From positions 611,001 through 675,000 of the forward strand of contig NZ_CP113783.1 of NCBI RefSeq assembly GCF_029542205.1: a stretch of 64,000 bases of DNA. The letters are read 5' to 3'. Position numbers and translations under genes: made by a program. Positions 33,908 through 42,822 of this stretch are shown one piece after another (the first letter of the stretch is position 1; each line of letters starts with the position of its first letter). Below the pieces are notes generated by a model that was not told the origin of the DNA, searched no databases, and worked only from the letters and a program-made list of their open reading frames with translations. Origin of the DNA: Pseudoxanthomonas sp. SE1. Its GTDB lineage: Bacteria; Pseudomonadota; Gammaproteobacteria; Xanthomonadales; Xanthomonadaceae.

Positions 33908-36559
33908 ATGACCGACCCCCGCCACCGCCAGGCCGATGCCCTGATCGACCATCTGCAGCGCGAGCAGGGCGGGCGGCTGACGATCTTCCTGGGCGCGGCG
34001 CCGGGGGTGGGCAAGACCTACACCATGCTGTCGCGCGCGCGCGAACTGCGCCGCCAGGGCCGCGACGTGGTGGTGGGCATCGTGGAGACGCACGGCCGGG
34101 GCGAGACCGCGGCGTTGACCGAGGGGCTGGACATCCTGCCGCGCAAGCGCGTGGCCTACCAGGGCCGCTGGCTGGAAGAGATGGACCTGGATGCGCTGCT
34201 GGCGCGGCGCCCGCAGATCGCGCTGGTGGACGAGCTGGCCCACCGCAATGCGCCCGGCAGCCGCCACGAGCGCCGCTGGCAGGACGTGATCGAACTGCTC
34301 GACGCCGGCATCGACGTGCATACCACGATCAACATCCAGCACCTGGAGAGCCTCAATGATGTCGTGCACCGAATCACCGGCGTGCGCGTCAGCGAGACCG
34401 TGCCGGATGCCGTGTTCGACCGCCTGCGCGATATCGTGCTGGTCGATCTGCCGCCGCGCGAGCTGATCGAACGCCTGCACCAGGGCAAGGTCTACCTGCC
34501 GGAACAGGCATCGCAGGCGCTGCAGGCATTCTTCTCGCCGTCCAACCTGATCGCGTTGCGCGAACTGGCCATGCAGACCGCGGCCGACCGCGTCGACGCC
34601 GACCTGCGCGAAGATCAGGCCGCCCGCGGCCTGCCGGGCATGCCGCTGCGCCGGCGCGTACTGGTGGCGATCGACGGGCTGGGCCAGTCCGAGTACCTCG
34701 TGCGCGCCGCGCGCCGCATTGCCGAACGCCGCGACGCGCCATGGAGCGTGGTGACGGTGCAGGTGTCCGATGCGGTGGACGAGGCGCGCCAGCGCGAGAT
34801 CGACCAGGCGTTCGCCCTCGCGCGCCGACTGGGGGCGGAGACCGATGTGCTGCGCGGCACGCGCATCGCCGATGCGCTGCTCGACCACGCCACCCAGAAT
34901 GGCGCCTCCACGCTGGTGCTGGGACGCACGCGCGAGCGGCCGGTGGCGCGCATGTTCAACCGCACGCTGACCCAGCAGCTGCTGCAACGCGGCGCGCACT
35001 ACGAACTGGTCATCATCAGCACGCCGGAGGCGCGTGCGCGTGCGCGTTCGCGTCGCGGCGGGACACGCCTGTCGGAGTTGCTGGGCCGGGACGACCTGGC
35101 TTTCGCCGTGGTGGCCTCTGCGCTGGCAGTCGGCGTGGCGGCGGTGGCAGAGCGCTGGGTGGGACTGGACGATCTGTCGATGGTGTTCATCGTGGCGGTG
35201 GTGCTGGTGGCGGCGCGCACGCGCATGACCGCCGCAGTGGTAGCCGCACTGCTGAGCTTCCTGGCCTACAACTTCTTCTTCATCGAGCCGCGCTTCACTT
35301 TCAACATCGGCGCACGCCAGGGCGTGACCACGGTGTTCCTGTTCCTGGTGGCCGCGCTGGTCGCCGGACGCCTGGCCTCGCGCTTGCGCATGCAGGTGGT
35401 GGCGTTGCGCGCGGCGAATGCGCAGGCCACCGCGCTACAGGCGCTGGCCCGCGACCTGGCCGGTGCGGCGGACCTGGGGCAGGTGCTGGCTGCCGGTCGC
35501 AAGGCGCTGGCGCGCGCGTTGTCCGCCGAGGCGTGGCTGCGCGTGCAGGGGCGCGAGGAACCGGACGGCGTCGCGTTGAGTGAGATCGACCGCGCCGCCG
35601 CCGACTGGGCGCAGCAGCATGGCCAGCCTACCGGACGCCATACCGACACGCTGGCCGGCGCGGGGCGCTGGTTCCTGCCGCTGCGGGGCGACCGTGGCAG
35701 CCTGGGGGTGCTGGGGCTGCGCTTCGACGACGACGTGCGGCTGCTGCCGGAGCAGCGCCGCCTGGCCGAGGCGATGGCCGAAGACATCGCCCAGGCGGTG
35801 GTGCGCACGCGGCTGGTGGCCGAACTGGAAGACGCGCGCGTCGGTGGCGAGACCGAGCGGCTGCGTTCGGCGCTGCTGTCGTCGGTCTCGCACGACCTGC
35901 GCTCGCCATTGGCCTCGATGATCGGCTCGGCCAGCAGCCTGGCCAGTTACTGGGACGCAATGGGTGGCGACGACCGGCGCACCCTGCTGGACACCATTCA
36001 GCAGGAAGGCGAGCGGCTGGACCGCTACATCCAGAACCTGCTCGACATGACGCGGCTGGGCCACAGCGGCCTCACCCTCAACCGCGACTGGATCGGCGTG
36101 GACGAACTGCTGGGGTCGGCGGTGTCGCGCCTGCAGCGCTATCAGCCGGACGTGCGCGTGCAGACCACGGTCGCCGCGGACGTGCCGGCGATCTGGGTGC
36201 ACCCGGCGCTGATCGAGCAGGCGGTGTTCAACGTGCTGGAGAACGCAGCGAAGTTCTCGCCGCCGGACGAACCGGTGCAGCTCGACGCGAAGCTCGTCGA
36301 TGGCGCGCTGCGCGTCGATGTGCGGGATCGCGGCCCGGGCATTCCGGAAGACGAACGCGCACGCATCTTCGACATGTTCTACAGCGTGGAACGTGGCGAC
36401 CGCGGCCGCCACGGCACCGGGCTTGGCCTGGCGATCTGCCAGGGCATGGTGGGCGCGCATGGCGGCAGCGTGCAGGCGCTGCCGGGGCCGGATGGCCGCG
36501 GCACGGTGATCCGGATTACCCTGCCGCTGCTGACGCCCACGCCGCAGGAACCGGTTTGA
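33908..36559 (+). CDS. kdpD: Osmosensitive K+ channel sensor histidine kinase
   Basis: This 883-residue protein (E. coli KdpD 894) has the full KdpD layout. The N-terminal KdpD domain carries the Walker A motif GAAPGVGKT (residues 29-37) and ALVDELAHRNAPGSRHERRWQDV. A universal-stress-like domain (about 240-370), a four-helix DUF4118 membrane region (about 395-500), a GAF-like region, the HisKA box SSVSHDLRSPLASM (His near residue 660), and the HATPase motifs NVLENAAKFS, DRGPGIPED and HGTGLGLAICQ follow. It senses low K+ or ionic imbalance at the inner membrane and phosphorylates KdpE. It overlaps kdpE by 4 bp. Confidence 0.96.
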   Translation: MTDPRHRQADALIDHLQREQGGRLTIFLGAAPGVGKTYTMLSRARELRRQGRDVVVGIVETHGRGETAALTEGLDILPRKRVAYQGRWLEEMDLDALLARRPQIALVDELAHRNAPGSRHERRWQDVIELLDAGIDVHTTINIQHLESLNDVVHRITGVRVSETVPDAVFDRLRDIVLVDLPPRELIERLHQGKVYLPEQASQALQAFFSPSNLIALRELAMQTAADRVDADLREDQAARGLPGMPLRRRVLVAIDGLGQSEYLVRAARRIAERRDAPWSVVTVQVSDAVDEARQREIDQAFALARRLGAETDVLRGTRIADALLDHATQNGASTLVLGRTRERPVARMFNRTLTQQLLQRGAHYELVIISTPEARARARSRRGGTRLSELLGRDDLAFAVVASALAVGVAAVAERWVGLDDLSMVFIVAVVLVAARTRMTAAVVAALLSFLAYNFFFIEPRFTFNIGARQGVTTVFLFLVAALVAGRLASRLRMQVVALRAANAQATALQALARDLAGAADLGQVLAAGRKALARALSAEAWLRVQGREEPDGVALSEIDRAAADWAQQHGQPTGRHTDTLAGAGRWFLPLRGDRGSLGVLGLRFDDDVRLLPEQRRLAEAMAEDIAQAVVRTRLVAELEDARVGGETERLRSALLSSVSHDLRSPLASMIGSASSLASYWDAMGGDDRRTLLDTIQQEGERLDRYIQNLLDMTRLGHSGLTLNRDWIGVDELLGSAVSRLQRYQPDVRVQTTVAADVPAIWVHPALIEQAVFNVLENAAKFSPPDEPVQLDAKLVDGALRVDVRDRGPGIPEDERARIFDMFYSVERGDRGRHGTGLGLAICQGMVGAHGGSVQALPGPDGRGTVIRITLPLLTPTPQEPV

Positions 36560-37281
36560 CCTACACCGCACCACAGCCCCCTGCCTCCGCGCCGCCGGCG
36601 CGCGTGCTGGTCATCGACGACGAACCGCAGATCCGCCGGTTCCTCGACATCAGCCTGCGCGCGCAGGGCTACCGGGTAGCGCTGGCCGACAGTGGACACG
36701 CCGGGCTGGCGGAACTGGCCGCGCACGGCGCCGACCTGGTGGTGCTGGACATCGGCCTGCCCGATCTGGATGGCCATGAGGTGCTGCGCGAGCTGCGGCA
36801 GTGGTCGCAGGTGCCGGTGATCATGCTGACCGTGCGCAGCGGCGAGGGCGAGAAGGTCGCCGCGCTGGATGGCGGTGCCAACGACTACGTCACCAAACCG
36901 TTCGGCGTGCAGGAACTGATGGCGCGCATCCGCGGCCTGCTACGCGCACGCATCGCCCCGGCGGATGCGGCGATGCCGCTGTTCGACGATGGCCACCTGC
37001 ACGTGGACCTGGGCCGCCGCGAAGTGACGCTCGACGGCGAACCGGTGGTGCTGAGCCGCAAGGAGTTCGCCCTGCTCGCCCTGCTGCTGCAACATGCGGG
37101 CCGCGTGGTGACGCAACCGCAGATCCTGCGCGAGCTGTGGGGCCCCAGCCACCAGCACGACACCCACTACCTGCGCATCCTGGTGGGCAAGCTGCGGCAG
37201 AAGCTGCACGACGATGCCACCGCACCGCGCTACATCGCGACGGAGCCGGGGGTGGGGTTGCGCTTCGTGCCTGCACCCTGA
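36556..37281 (+). CDS. kdpE: Response regulator for the kdp operon (OmpR family)
   Basis: This 241-residue regulator is read from TTG 36556, which overlaps the kdpD stop (TTGA); no better start exists before the receiver domain. The receiver shows VIDDEP (D21, D22), the phospho-acceptor D65 in VVLDIGLPD and the VTKPF lysine. The C-terminal winged helix of OmpR type contains LSRKEFALLALLLQHAGRVVTQ, LWG and YLRILVGKLRQKL, ending GVGLRFVPAP. It should bind the direct repeat at 27764-27780 to switch on the porin-kdp unit when K+ is limiting. A hairpin without T run (37306-37325) follows the stop. Confidence 0.95.
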   Translation: MTYTAPQPPASAPPARVLVIDDEPQIRRFLDISLRAQGYRVALADSGHAGLAELAAHGADLVVLDIGLPDLDGHEVLRELRQWSQVPVIMLTVRSGEGEKVAALDGGANDYVTKPFGVQELMARIRGLLRARIAPADAAMPLFDDGHLHVDLGRREVTLDGEPVVLSRKEFALLALLLQHAGRVVTQPQILRELWGPSHQHDTHYLRILVGKLRQKLHDDATAPRYIATEPGVGLRFVPAP

Positions 37282-37387
37282 GCCCACGGGAGCGAACACG
37301 ACAATGGCGGCACGACGTCGCCGCCGATTCTGCACGACGCCGTGCCTTTGACATCCAGTGACGATCGCTATCGACCGGAAGCCGGTC

Positions 37388-38215
37388 TCAACGATAGTCG
37401 GTCGACGTACTTAGCGATCGCCATCTTGTGCGTTCTTCGAGACGGGTTCTGTCGGCATGCTCGATTGCGGCAAACGCATCAGTGCCAAGCGCGATCCTCA
37501 ACGGTGGCGACTCCAGGCTGGCGATGCGGATGATCGCCTGGGCCGCACGCGCCGGGTCTCCAGGCTGGTTGCCATCGTACGCACGTTGCTTCCTGACGGT
37601 GGCGCCCACGACCTGGTCGTATTCCGGGCGACCCTCTTTCAGCGATGTCGAAGCGCCGGCGAAGTCCGTCCGGAACCCGCCTGGCTCCACGAGGGTGACC
37701 TTGACCCCCACGAGCGCCATCTCGAGAGCGAGCGACTCGGAGAAGCCCTCCACGCCCCACTTTGCCGCGGAGTAAGCCGCGCGGCCCGGCGCACCGATTC
37801 GCCCTCCCACGGAAGAGAGCTGGATGATATGGCCGCTCCGTTGCGCTCTCATGGCCGGTATTGCGGCCTTCGTCATGATGATCGTGCCGAAAAGGTTGGT
37901 CTCGATCTGGCGCCGGAAGTCATCCAGCGTTGCGTCTTCGACCGAGGCGACGTCCCCGTAGCCGGCATTGTTCACCAGCACATCGAGGCCGCCGAAAGCA
38001 TCCTTTGCGACCTGCACGGCACATGCCGCCGCCACGGAGTCGGTCACGTCCAGCCTGGCCGTGCGGATCGCAGAGCCATGCCGGTCGACCAGGCGGTGAA
38101 GTCGTGATGGGTCGCGAGCCGTCACCACGGCGCGATCACCCGCTGCCAGGACAGCCTCAGCGAGTGCCAAGCCAAGACCACGCGAACCTCCGGTTATAAG
38201 CCAACGTTTTTTCAT
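37388..38215 (-). CDS. Short-chain dehydrogenase/reductase (classical SDR)
   Basis: This 275-residue protein is read from ATG 38215 (GAGAAG upstream). The Rossmann motif TGGSRGLGLALAE, the NNAG motif in VLVNNAGYGD, and the catalytic Ser and Y-x-x-x-K (QLSSVGG ... YSAAKWGVEGFSE) are present, so it is probably an active NAD(P)-dependent oxidoreductase. VEPGGFRTDF is also typical. It is last in the minus-strand redox gene run, 103 bp after the thioredoxin-like gene. An imperfect hairpin GACCGG-AAG-CCGGTC lies just after the stop. Substrate unknown. Confidence 0.88.
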   Translation of the reverse strand: MKKRWLITGGSRGLGLALAEAVLAAGDRAVVTARDPSRLHRLVDRHGSAIRTARLDVTDSVAAACAVQVAKDAFGGLDVLVNNAGYGDVASVEDATLDDFRRQIETNLFGTIIMTKAAIPAMRAQRSGHIIQLSSVGGRIGAPGRAAYSAAKWGVEGFSESLALEMALVGVKVTLVEPGGFRTDFAGASTSLKEGRPEYDQVVGATVRKQRAYDGNQPGDPARAAQAIIRIASLESPPLRIALGTDAFAAIEHADRTRLEERTRWRSLSTSTDYR

Positions 38216-38318
38216 GTTCTTCTCACAGGATTCCAGGATTCGAGCGTCCGTACCTTCGGAACGTGGCGCCAACGAGCCCGCAGAGGGGGAAGATGCAGGA
38301 CGCTCATGACCAGAGCTC

Positions 38319-38894
38319 CTATCTCGCGCCAGCCGAACGCTGTGGGTCGGCTCCAGCGCTCAACAGCGCACGAATCTTCGCCTCGGTCTCCTTGTATTGA
38401 CCTTCCCCGAAGTGCTGATACACGACGCGACCCTGCTGGTCGATCAGGTACATCGCGGGCCAGTACCGGTTGCCGTAGGCGTTCCAGGTCTCATAGTCGT
38501 TGTCCTGGGCAACGGGGTATGTGATGCCGAAACGCTGCGTCGCGGCGCGCAGATTGCCCAGCCTCTTCTCGTGGCCGTATTCAGGCGTATGCACGCCGAT
38601 CACGACCAGTCCCTGGTCCTTGTACTTCGCATGCCACTGCTTGACGTACGGCATCACCCGGACGCAGTTGATGCAGGAGTACGTCCAGAACTCCACCAGC
38701 ACCACCTTCCCGCGCAGGTCATGCACGCTCTGGGGCGGCGAGTTGATCCAGGCGTTGATGCCCTTGAAGTCGGGCGCCATGGGTGCGGGCGCGGTGTGTG
38801 TGGGTTGGACGGGGTCGGCCTGCACATTCGGCGAGCAGGCGGCGGCAAAGACGCATGCAGCGAGCATGGTCGCGAGAGATGCGAGGTTCTTCAT
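38319..38894 (-). CDS. Thioredoxin-like lipoprotein (TlpA/DipZ C-terminal type)
   Basis: This 191-residue protein has a lipoprotein-type signal ending FAAAC20. The thioredoxin fold follows: LRGKVVLVEFWTYSCINCVRVMPYVKQW with the redox pair C74-I-N-C77, then VVIGVHTPEYGHEK, and ATQRFGITYPVAQDN with YWPAMYLIDQQGRV, as in the C-terminal domain of DipZ proteins. It acts at the periplasmic face as a thiol reductase or peroxidase-like partner. The CcdA-like gene is 4 bp upstream. Together they correspond to a DipZ/DsbD protein split in two: the membrane protein passes electrons from cytoplasmic thioredoxin to this protein. Confidence 0.87.
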   Translation of the reverse strand: MKNLASLATMLAACVFAAACSPNVQADPVQPTHTAPAPMAPDFKGINAWINSPPQSVHDLRGKVVLVEFWTYSCINCVRVMPYVKQWHAKYKDQGLVVIGVHTPEYGHEKRLGNLRAATQRFGITYPVAQDNDYETWNAYGNRYWPAMYLIDQQGRVVYQHFGEGQYKETEAKIRALLSAGADPQRSAGAR

Positions 38895-38898
38895 GGTT

Positions 38899-39603
38899 TC
38901 AGAGTCCTTGGGAGAGGGGAGGGAGCCACTGGGTGGCCCAAGCGGATACAAAGACGTCGTACTGCAGCAACTGGAGGACGGCGACACCGAAGGCGATGAG
39001 GCCAAAGCTCTTTCGCAACAGACCGGCATGTCTCTGCAGGAACGAGAGGCGCGAATTGATCCAGCGGCCTCCATAGGCAATCAGCAACATGGGGATGCCT
39101 GCGCCCAGCGCGTACACACCGAGCAATGCGCTCGCCTTGGCCGGCGCCTGCGAGCTGGCGGCCAGCGCCAGCACCGAAGCCAGGACCGGACCGGCGCAAG
39201 GCGTCCATGCCAACCCGAGCGAGGCACCCAGCAGCAGTGCACCCGGTCGACCGCTGGCGTGTGCCAGGGTCGGGGCAGCGGGCTTCACCCGACGCCATTG
39301 CGACTGCACCCATGCCATCGAGCGCTCGAAGGGCACCGGCCAGAAGCATGTCAGGCCCGCCAACATCAGCACCACGATCGAGCTGGTACGGATGCTCGCC
39401 TGCAGTTCGCCCGATGAGGCAGCCAGAACGCCAAGGAGAATGCCACTGGCGGCAAAGCTGCCGACGAAGCCAGCGATGATCCACAAGGGTGTCCCACGAT
39501 CGCGACCGGCCCCTGTTGCCAGGATGATCGGAAGGATCGGGAGGATGCAGGGAGATAGGATGGTGGCCATGCCCGCCAGGGCGGCCAATGCAAATTCGAT
39601 CAT
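38899..39603 (-). CDS. CcdA/DsbD-type membrane electron-transfer protein
   Basis: This 234-residue, six-helix protein has the two conserved cysteine-proline motifs of the CcdA/DsbD-beta family: ILSPCILPILP near residue 19 and LAWTPCAGPVLASVLALAAS near residue 135. The family carries reducing equivalents from cytoplasmic thioredoxin to periplasmic partners. The thioredoxin-like lipoprotein encoded 4 bp downstream is the evident partner. The start ATG 39603 has no Shine-Dalgarno and is preceded by two strong hairpins (39617-39645 and 39667-39696), so its translation may be controlled. Confidence 0.88.
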   Translation of the reverse strand: MIEFALAALAGMATILSPCILPILPIILATGAGRDRGTPLWIIAGFVGSFAASGILLGVLAASSGELQASIRTSSIVVLMLAGLTCFWPVPFERSMAWVQSQWRRVKPAAPTLAHASGRPGALLLGASLGLAWTPCAGPVLASVLALAASSQAPAKASALLGVYALGAGIPMLLIAYGGRWINSRLSFLQRHAGLLRKSFGLIAFGVAVLQLLQYDVFVSAWATQWLPPLSQGL

Positions 39604-39616
39604 GGGAAATTCCGCA

Positions 39617-39645
39617 GCGCGATGGAGGTGCTCATTCCATCGCGC
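39617..39645 (-). other. Perfect hairpin just upstream of the ccdA-like start
   Basis: GCGCGATGGA/TCCATCGCGC, a perfect 10-bp stem with a 9-nt loop, ending 13 nt before the ATG at 39603. It could mask or present the translation start, or block transcript degradation. Confidence 0.55.
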
Positions 39646-39666
39646 GTGTGTCAGCGCACTGTGTCC

Positions 39667-39696
39667 GGCGACCCGGCCCTTTGTATCCGGGTCGCC
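39667..39696 (-). other. Perfect hairpin in the ohr-ccdA gap
   Basis: GGCGACCCGG/CCGGGTCGCC, a perfect 10-bp stem with a 10-nt loop, 37 bp past the ohr stop. No T run follows, so it is not a standard terminator; partial termination or mRNA stabilisation are both possible. Confidence 0.55.
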
Positions 39697-39732
39697 CTGA
39701 TACCTCTTTGGACAAGCTCGGTTACAACCTCA

Positions 39733-40149
39733 TCAGACCAAGCGGATCCGGACTTCGATGTTGCCGCGTGAAAGCTTGGAGTACGGGCAGGTGCGGTGCG
39801 CTTCATCGACGATGGCCTGGGCCTGGGCCGGCGGAACTCCAGGCAGCGAGATGGCCAGGCGCGCCTGGAGTTGGTACTCCTCGCCAACCTTGCCGAGATC
39901 CACTTCCGCATCGATGGCGGTTCCGGATGGCAGGGCGACGCCGAGTTTGCGCGCAGCAATACCCATTGCGCCCTCGAAGCAGGCCGACCAGCCCGCCGCG
40001 AACAACTGTTCGGGATTGGTGCCAGGACGTCGGCTACCGGGAGGCGAGAGGGCAACGTCAAGCTGACCATCGTCGCTGCGGGCATGACCTTCACGGCCGC
40101 CAATGGTGTGAGTCTTTGCTGTGTACAACACGGTATCGAGTGCGTTCAT
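39733..40149 (-). CDS. ohr: Organic hydroperoxide resistance protein (Ohr/OsmC family)
   Basis: This 138-residue protein has both Ohr redox cysteines: C57 in AAGWSACFEGA and C121 in RTCPYSKLSRGN, at the same spacing as Cys61 and Cys125 of Xanthomonas Ohr. Conserved NPEQLFAAGW and the DVALSPPGSRRPGTNPEQ loop agree with Ohr rather than OsmC. It reduces organic peroxides in the cytoplasm using dihydrolipoamide-type donors. It is 39 bp downstream of the cytochrome P460 gene in the redox cluster. Often ohr is next to ohrR; no MarR-type gene is seen here, so control may lie with the adjacent two-component system. Confidence 0.92.
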   Translation of the reverse strand: MNALDTVLYTAKTHTIGGREGHARSDDGQLDVALSPPGSRRPGTNPEQLFAAGWSACFEGAMGIAARKLGVALPSGTAIDAEVDLGKVGEEYQLQARLAISLPGVPPAQAQAIVDEAHRTCPYSKLSRGNIEVRIRLV

Positions 40150-40188
40150 GGGATGTCTCCAGTCGAAAGAAGTTGAGAGAGGTCTGGT

Positions 40189-40698
40189 CTAGCGGGCGTA
40201 CCGGGTGAAGACGTAGTCGCGGTCCTTCACACGGGCCGCGTGACATGCATGGCAGGTCTTGTGTTGGGCCTCATCCACGGGCTTCCCGTCGATGAAGCGT
40301 CCGTAGCCCCACCCACCCGTACTGGCGTACTTGCGTGAGTCCTTGACCATCACTTGCACCGTGGTGGCGGCACCGGGAACAGAGGCCGGTGCGAAGTCCG
40401 GCGACTGCTCGTGTTTCCAGGCCAGCTTCACCAGCACCGTTCCATCGGGAAACGGGCGCTGGCTCTCGCGGTATGCCCGCATGGCTTTGGGATTTCCGAC
40501 AACGACGCGCAGCTCGTCCAGCGGAGCGGCTTCCTGTGCCGGCGCGATAAAGGACCAATCGCGATAACCGTCGGGAAGCTGCACGCCGTAGATCGGTGCG
40601 GTGGGGCGTGGACTGTCGTATGCCTGCACTGCGCTCACCAGTCCGAAGGCCATGCCGACAGCCAGGGATGCAAACAGGAGTTTGTGAACGGATTTCAT
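40189..40698 (-). CDS. Cytochrome P460-family heme protein
   Basis: This 169-residue exported protein has a signal peptide ending VSAVQA-YD. The mature part carries the P460 fold segments YGVQLPDGYRDWSFIAP, LRVVVGNPKAMRAYRE, PFPDGTVLVKLAWK and the C-terminal heme c attachment motif C149-H-A-C-H153 in KTCHACHAARVKDRDYVFTRYA. P460 proteins act on hydroxylamine, nitric oxide or peroxide, but many homologues are uncharacterised. Its place among ohr, CcdA and thioredoxin-like genes suggests a role in periplasmic oxidative or nitrosative defence. It is 18 bp downstream of the hydrolase gene. Confidence 0.88.
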   Translation of the reverse strand: MKSVHKLLFASLAVGMAFGLVSAVQAYDSPRPTAPIYGVQLPDGYRDWSFIAPAQEAAPLDELRVVVGNPKAMRAYRESQRPFPDGTVLVKLAWKHEQSPDFAPASVPGAATTVQVMVKDSRKYASTGGWGYGRFIDGKPVDEAQHKTCHACHAARVKDRDYVFTRYAR

Positions 40699-40716
40699 GT
40701 CGTCTCTTCCTGTCGC

Positions 40717-41757
40717 TCACAGGCGGGTAGCGTCGACAACGGCCTGCACGAACTCGGCGGGCGACTCCTGTGGCGGGTTGTGGCCGATGCCGCCGGTGAA
40801 GGTGCGATGCTCGTACTTGCCGACGAACTTGGTCGCGTAGGCCTCGGGCTTCGGGTGCGGCGCGCCGTTGGCATCGCCTTCGATGGTGATGGTCGGCACC
40901 GTGATGACCGGCGCCTGTGCCAGGCGCTGTTCCAGCGCTGCGTACTTCGGCTCGCCTTCGGCCAGGCTCAAACGCCAGCGGTAGTTGTGGATGACGATGG
41001 CCACATGGTCCGGATTGTCCAGTGCACTGGCGCTGCGCTTGAACGTGGCGTCGTCGAACTTCCACTGCGGGGACGCCAGTTCCCAGATCTTCTTCGCGAA
41101 GTCGTGGGTGTACTGCGTGTACCCCGCCTGGCCGCGGTCGGTGGCGAAGTAGAACTGGTACCACCATTGCAGTTCGCCTGACGGAGGCAACGGCGTGCGA
41201 GCCGCCTCCTGGCTGCCGATCAGGTAACCGCTGACCGAGACCAGGGCCTTGACCCGCTCCGGCCATATGGCGGCCACGATGTCGGCAGAGCGTGCACCCC
41301 AGTCGTAGCCGGCCAGCGTCGCGCGGCGGATCTCGAGAGCATCCATCAATGCAATGACATCCGACGCTAGCGCGGCCGGTTGCCCATTGCGTGGCGTGTC
41401 TGCAGACAGAAACGTGGTGGTGCCGTAGCCCCGCAAGTGCGGGACGATCACGCGATAGCCGCGCGCCGCCAACTGCGGCGCGACCTCCGCATAGCTGTTG
41501 ATGTCATACGGCCAGCCGTGCAGCAGGATGATGACTTCACCCTTGGCCGGACCGAGATCGGCGTAGCCGATACGCAGGTCTCCGGCATTGATGTGCTTGT
41601 TGGCGACCAGTTCGGGGGGCAGTGCCGGTGACGCGGTCCGGGCTGCCGGCTCTGCCAGAGCGGTGGCGCTGAGCATCAGCCAGGAAGCCATCAGCAAGGA
41701 CAGGCCGCGCAGGCTGCGGCGGAAGGGGGACGTGGGCGATGGGGTGATCGTGGACAT
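40717..41757 (-). CDS. Exported alpha/beta hydrolase, epoxide hydrolase-like
   Basis: This 346-residue protein is read from ATG 41757 (GGAGGAAT upstream). A signal peptide precedes the fold (LSLLMASWLMLSATALA-EP). The oxyanion loop HGWPYD, PHLRGYGTT, and the nucleophile elbow AGYDWGARSA with Asp in place of Ser point to epoxide hydrolase or dehalogenase-type chemistry. The catalytic His is probably in GGIGHNPPQESPAEF. Export of such an enzyme, in a set with peroxide and heme proteins, suggests detoxification of electrophiles at the periplasm. Substrate unknown. It is 78 bp after the SDR gene. Confidence 0.85.
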   Translation of the reverse strand: MSTITPSPTSPFRRSLRGLSLLMASWLMLSATALAEPAARTASPALPPELVANKHINAGDLRIGYADLGPAKGEVIILLHGWPYDINSYAEVAPQLAARGYRVIVPHLRGYGTTTFLSADTPRNGQPAALASDVIALMDALEIRRATLAGYDWGARSADIVAAIWPERVKALVSVSGYLIGSQEAARTPLPPSGELQWWYQFYFATDRGQAGYTQYTHDFAKKIWELASPQWKFDDATFKRSASALDNPDHVAIVIHNYRWRLSLAEGEPKYAALEQRLAQAPVITVPTITIEGDANGAPHPKPEAYATKFVGKYEHRTFTGGIGHNPPQESPAEFVQAVVDATRL

Positions 41758-41835
41758 GGTGATTCCTCCAGCAGGGTGGTTGCAGGGAGCAGGACGGGAG
41801 TGCGGCGCGCGTGCGTGCGTGCGCCGCAAGGGGAT

Positions 41836-42576
41836 TCAGATGGAGTAGCCGCCGTCCATCGTGAGGCTGGCACCGGTCATGTAGCTCGCGTCGGCACTGA
41901 CCAGGTATGCGGCGAGCGACGCGACCTCTTCCGGGCGGCCGACGCGCTTGAGCGGATTACGCTGGATCAGGTGGTCCAGGAAGCCAGCCGTGATATCGGT
42001 CTCGATGGGGCCGGGCTGGATGTTGTTGATGGTGATACGGCGCGGTGCGAGGTCCAGCGCCAGCTCCCGCACCAGCGTGGCCACGGCAGCCTTGGTCATG
42101 CTGTAGACGCTGCCACCCAAGGCGCCGCTGCGTTGTGCCGTGTTGCTGCCGATGGTGACGATGCGGCCACCATCGACCATCCTGGCTGCGGCAGCCTGGA
42201 TGGCGAGAAAGACACCGCGGACGTTGATCGAAAGCATCTGGTCGAGCGTGTCGACCGGGAACCGGTCGAGCGGAGCGCCCTGATAGATGCCCGCATTGAC
42301 GACAGCCACGTGCAGCGTGCCCAGCCTCGCCGTGGCATCGGCGACTGCGGCAGTGATCGCGTGCTGATCTGCCGCGTCGGCCTGCAGCGCGATGGCCTGA
42401 CCGCCGTCCGCCTGGATCGCCGCGACGACTTCGGCGGCCTTGTCGGCGCGCGAGGCGTAGGTCAAGGCGACGGTGTAGCCCTCACGGGCCAGGCGCTGAG
42501 CAATGGCGGCACCGATGCCGCGGGAGCCACCAAAGACCAGGGCAGCCTTGGGAGAGGGGAGTTCGGTCCTGCTCAT
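41836..42576 (-). CDS. Short-chain dehydrogenase/reductase (SDR, BdcA/glucose-dehydrogenase-like)
   Basis: This 246-residue protein is read from ATG 42576. It has the cofactor motif GGSRGIGAAIAQRLA, VAVVNAGIYQG, and the catalytic set S (TIGSNTAQRSG) and Y-S-M-T-K in VYSMTKAAVATLVRELA, followed by NNIQPGPIETD and a C-terminal YMTGASLTMDGGYS. It is an active-looking NAD(P)H-dependent reductase of the group that includes BdcA. It is the first gene of the minus-strand redox run and lies divergent from the two-component system; the tandem GATACA repeat in the shared 246-bp gap is a probable control site. Confidence 0.88.
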   Translation of the reverse strand: MSRTELPSPKAALVFGGSRGIGAAIAQRLAREGYTVALTYASRADKAAEVVAAIQADGGQAIALQADAADQHAITAAVADATARLGTLHVAVVNAGIYQGAPLDRFPVDTLDQMLSINVRGVFLAIQAAAARMVDGGRIVTIGSNTAQRSGALGGSVYSMTKAAVATLVRELALDLAPRRITINNIQPGPIETDITAGFLDHLIQRNPLKRVGRPEEVASLAAYLVSADASYMTGASLTMDGGYSI

Positions 42577-42705
42577 GGTCGTTTCCTTCGGGTAGGTGCC
42601 TACGGGTGGTCCCGCCGGCGGTGGACGCATTCCGCGCCCACCCGGTATCCGAGACGTGTCCGAACACAGGGAGATTTGTCGGCCTCTTCTTGAAAACGCC
42701 CCATG

Positions 42706-42721
42706 GATACATTCCGATACA
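42706..42721. promoter_or_regulatory. Tandem GATACA repeat in the divergent SDR / response-regulator gap
   Basis: GATACATTCCGATACA: two GATACA units 10 bp apart, the spacing expected for dimeric binding of an OmpR-type regulator. It lies 130 bp from the SDR start and 102 bp from the regulator start. The rest of 42577-42822 shows no gene or clear promoter. Confidence 0.5.
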
Positions 42722-42822
42722 AACAAGTGGCCTCCAGTCCGCTGCCCGGCGGCCTGCCGGCGCTACCATCCGCTGCGACAGATCCACGGTCACGCGTGGT
42801 CGAACCTCCGGAGCCCAGACGC

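Noticed and set aside
37373..37387. GACCGG-AAG-CCGGTC hairpin after the SDR stop considered as a terminator
   Set aside because: The stem is only 6 bp with a 3-nt loop and no T run follows on the minus strand.
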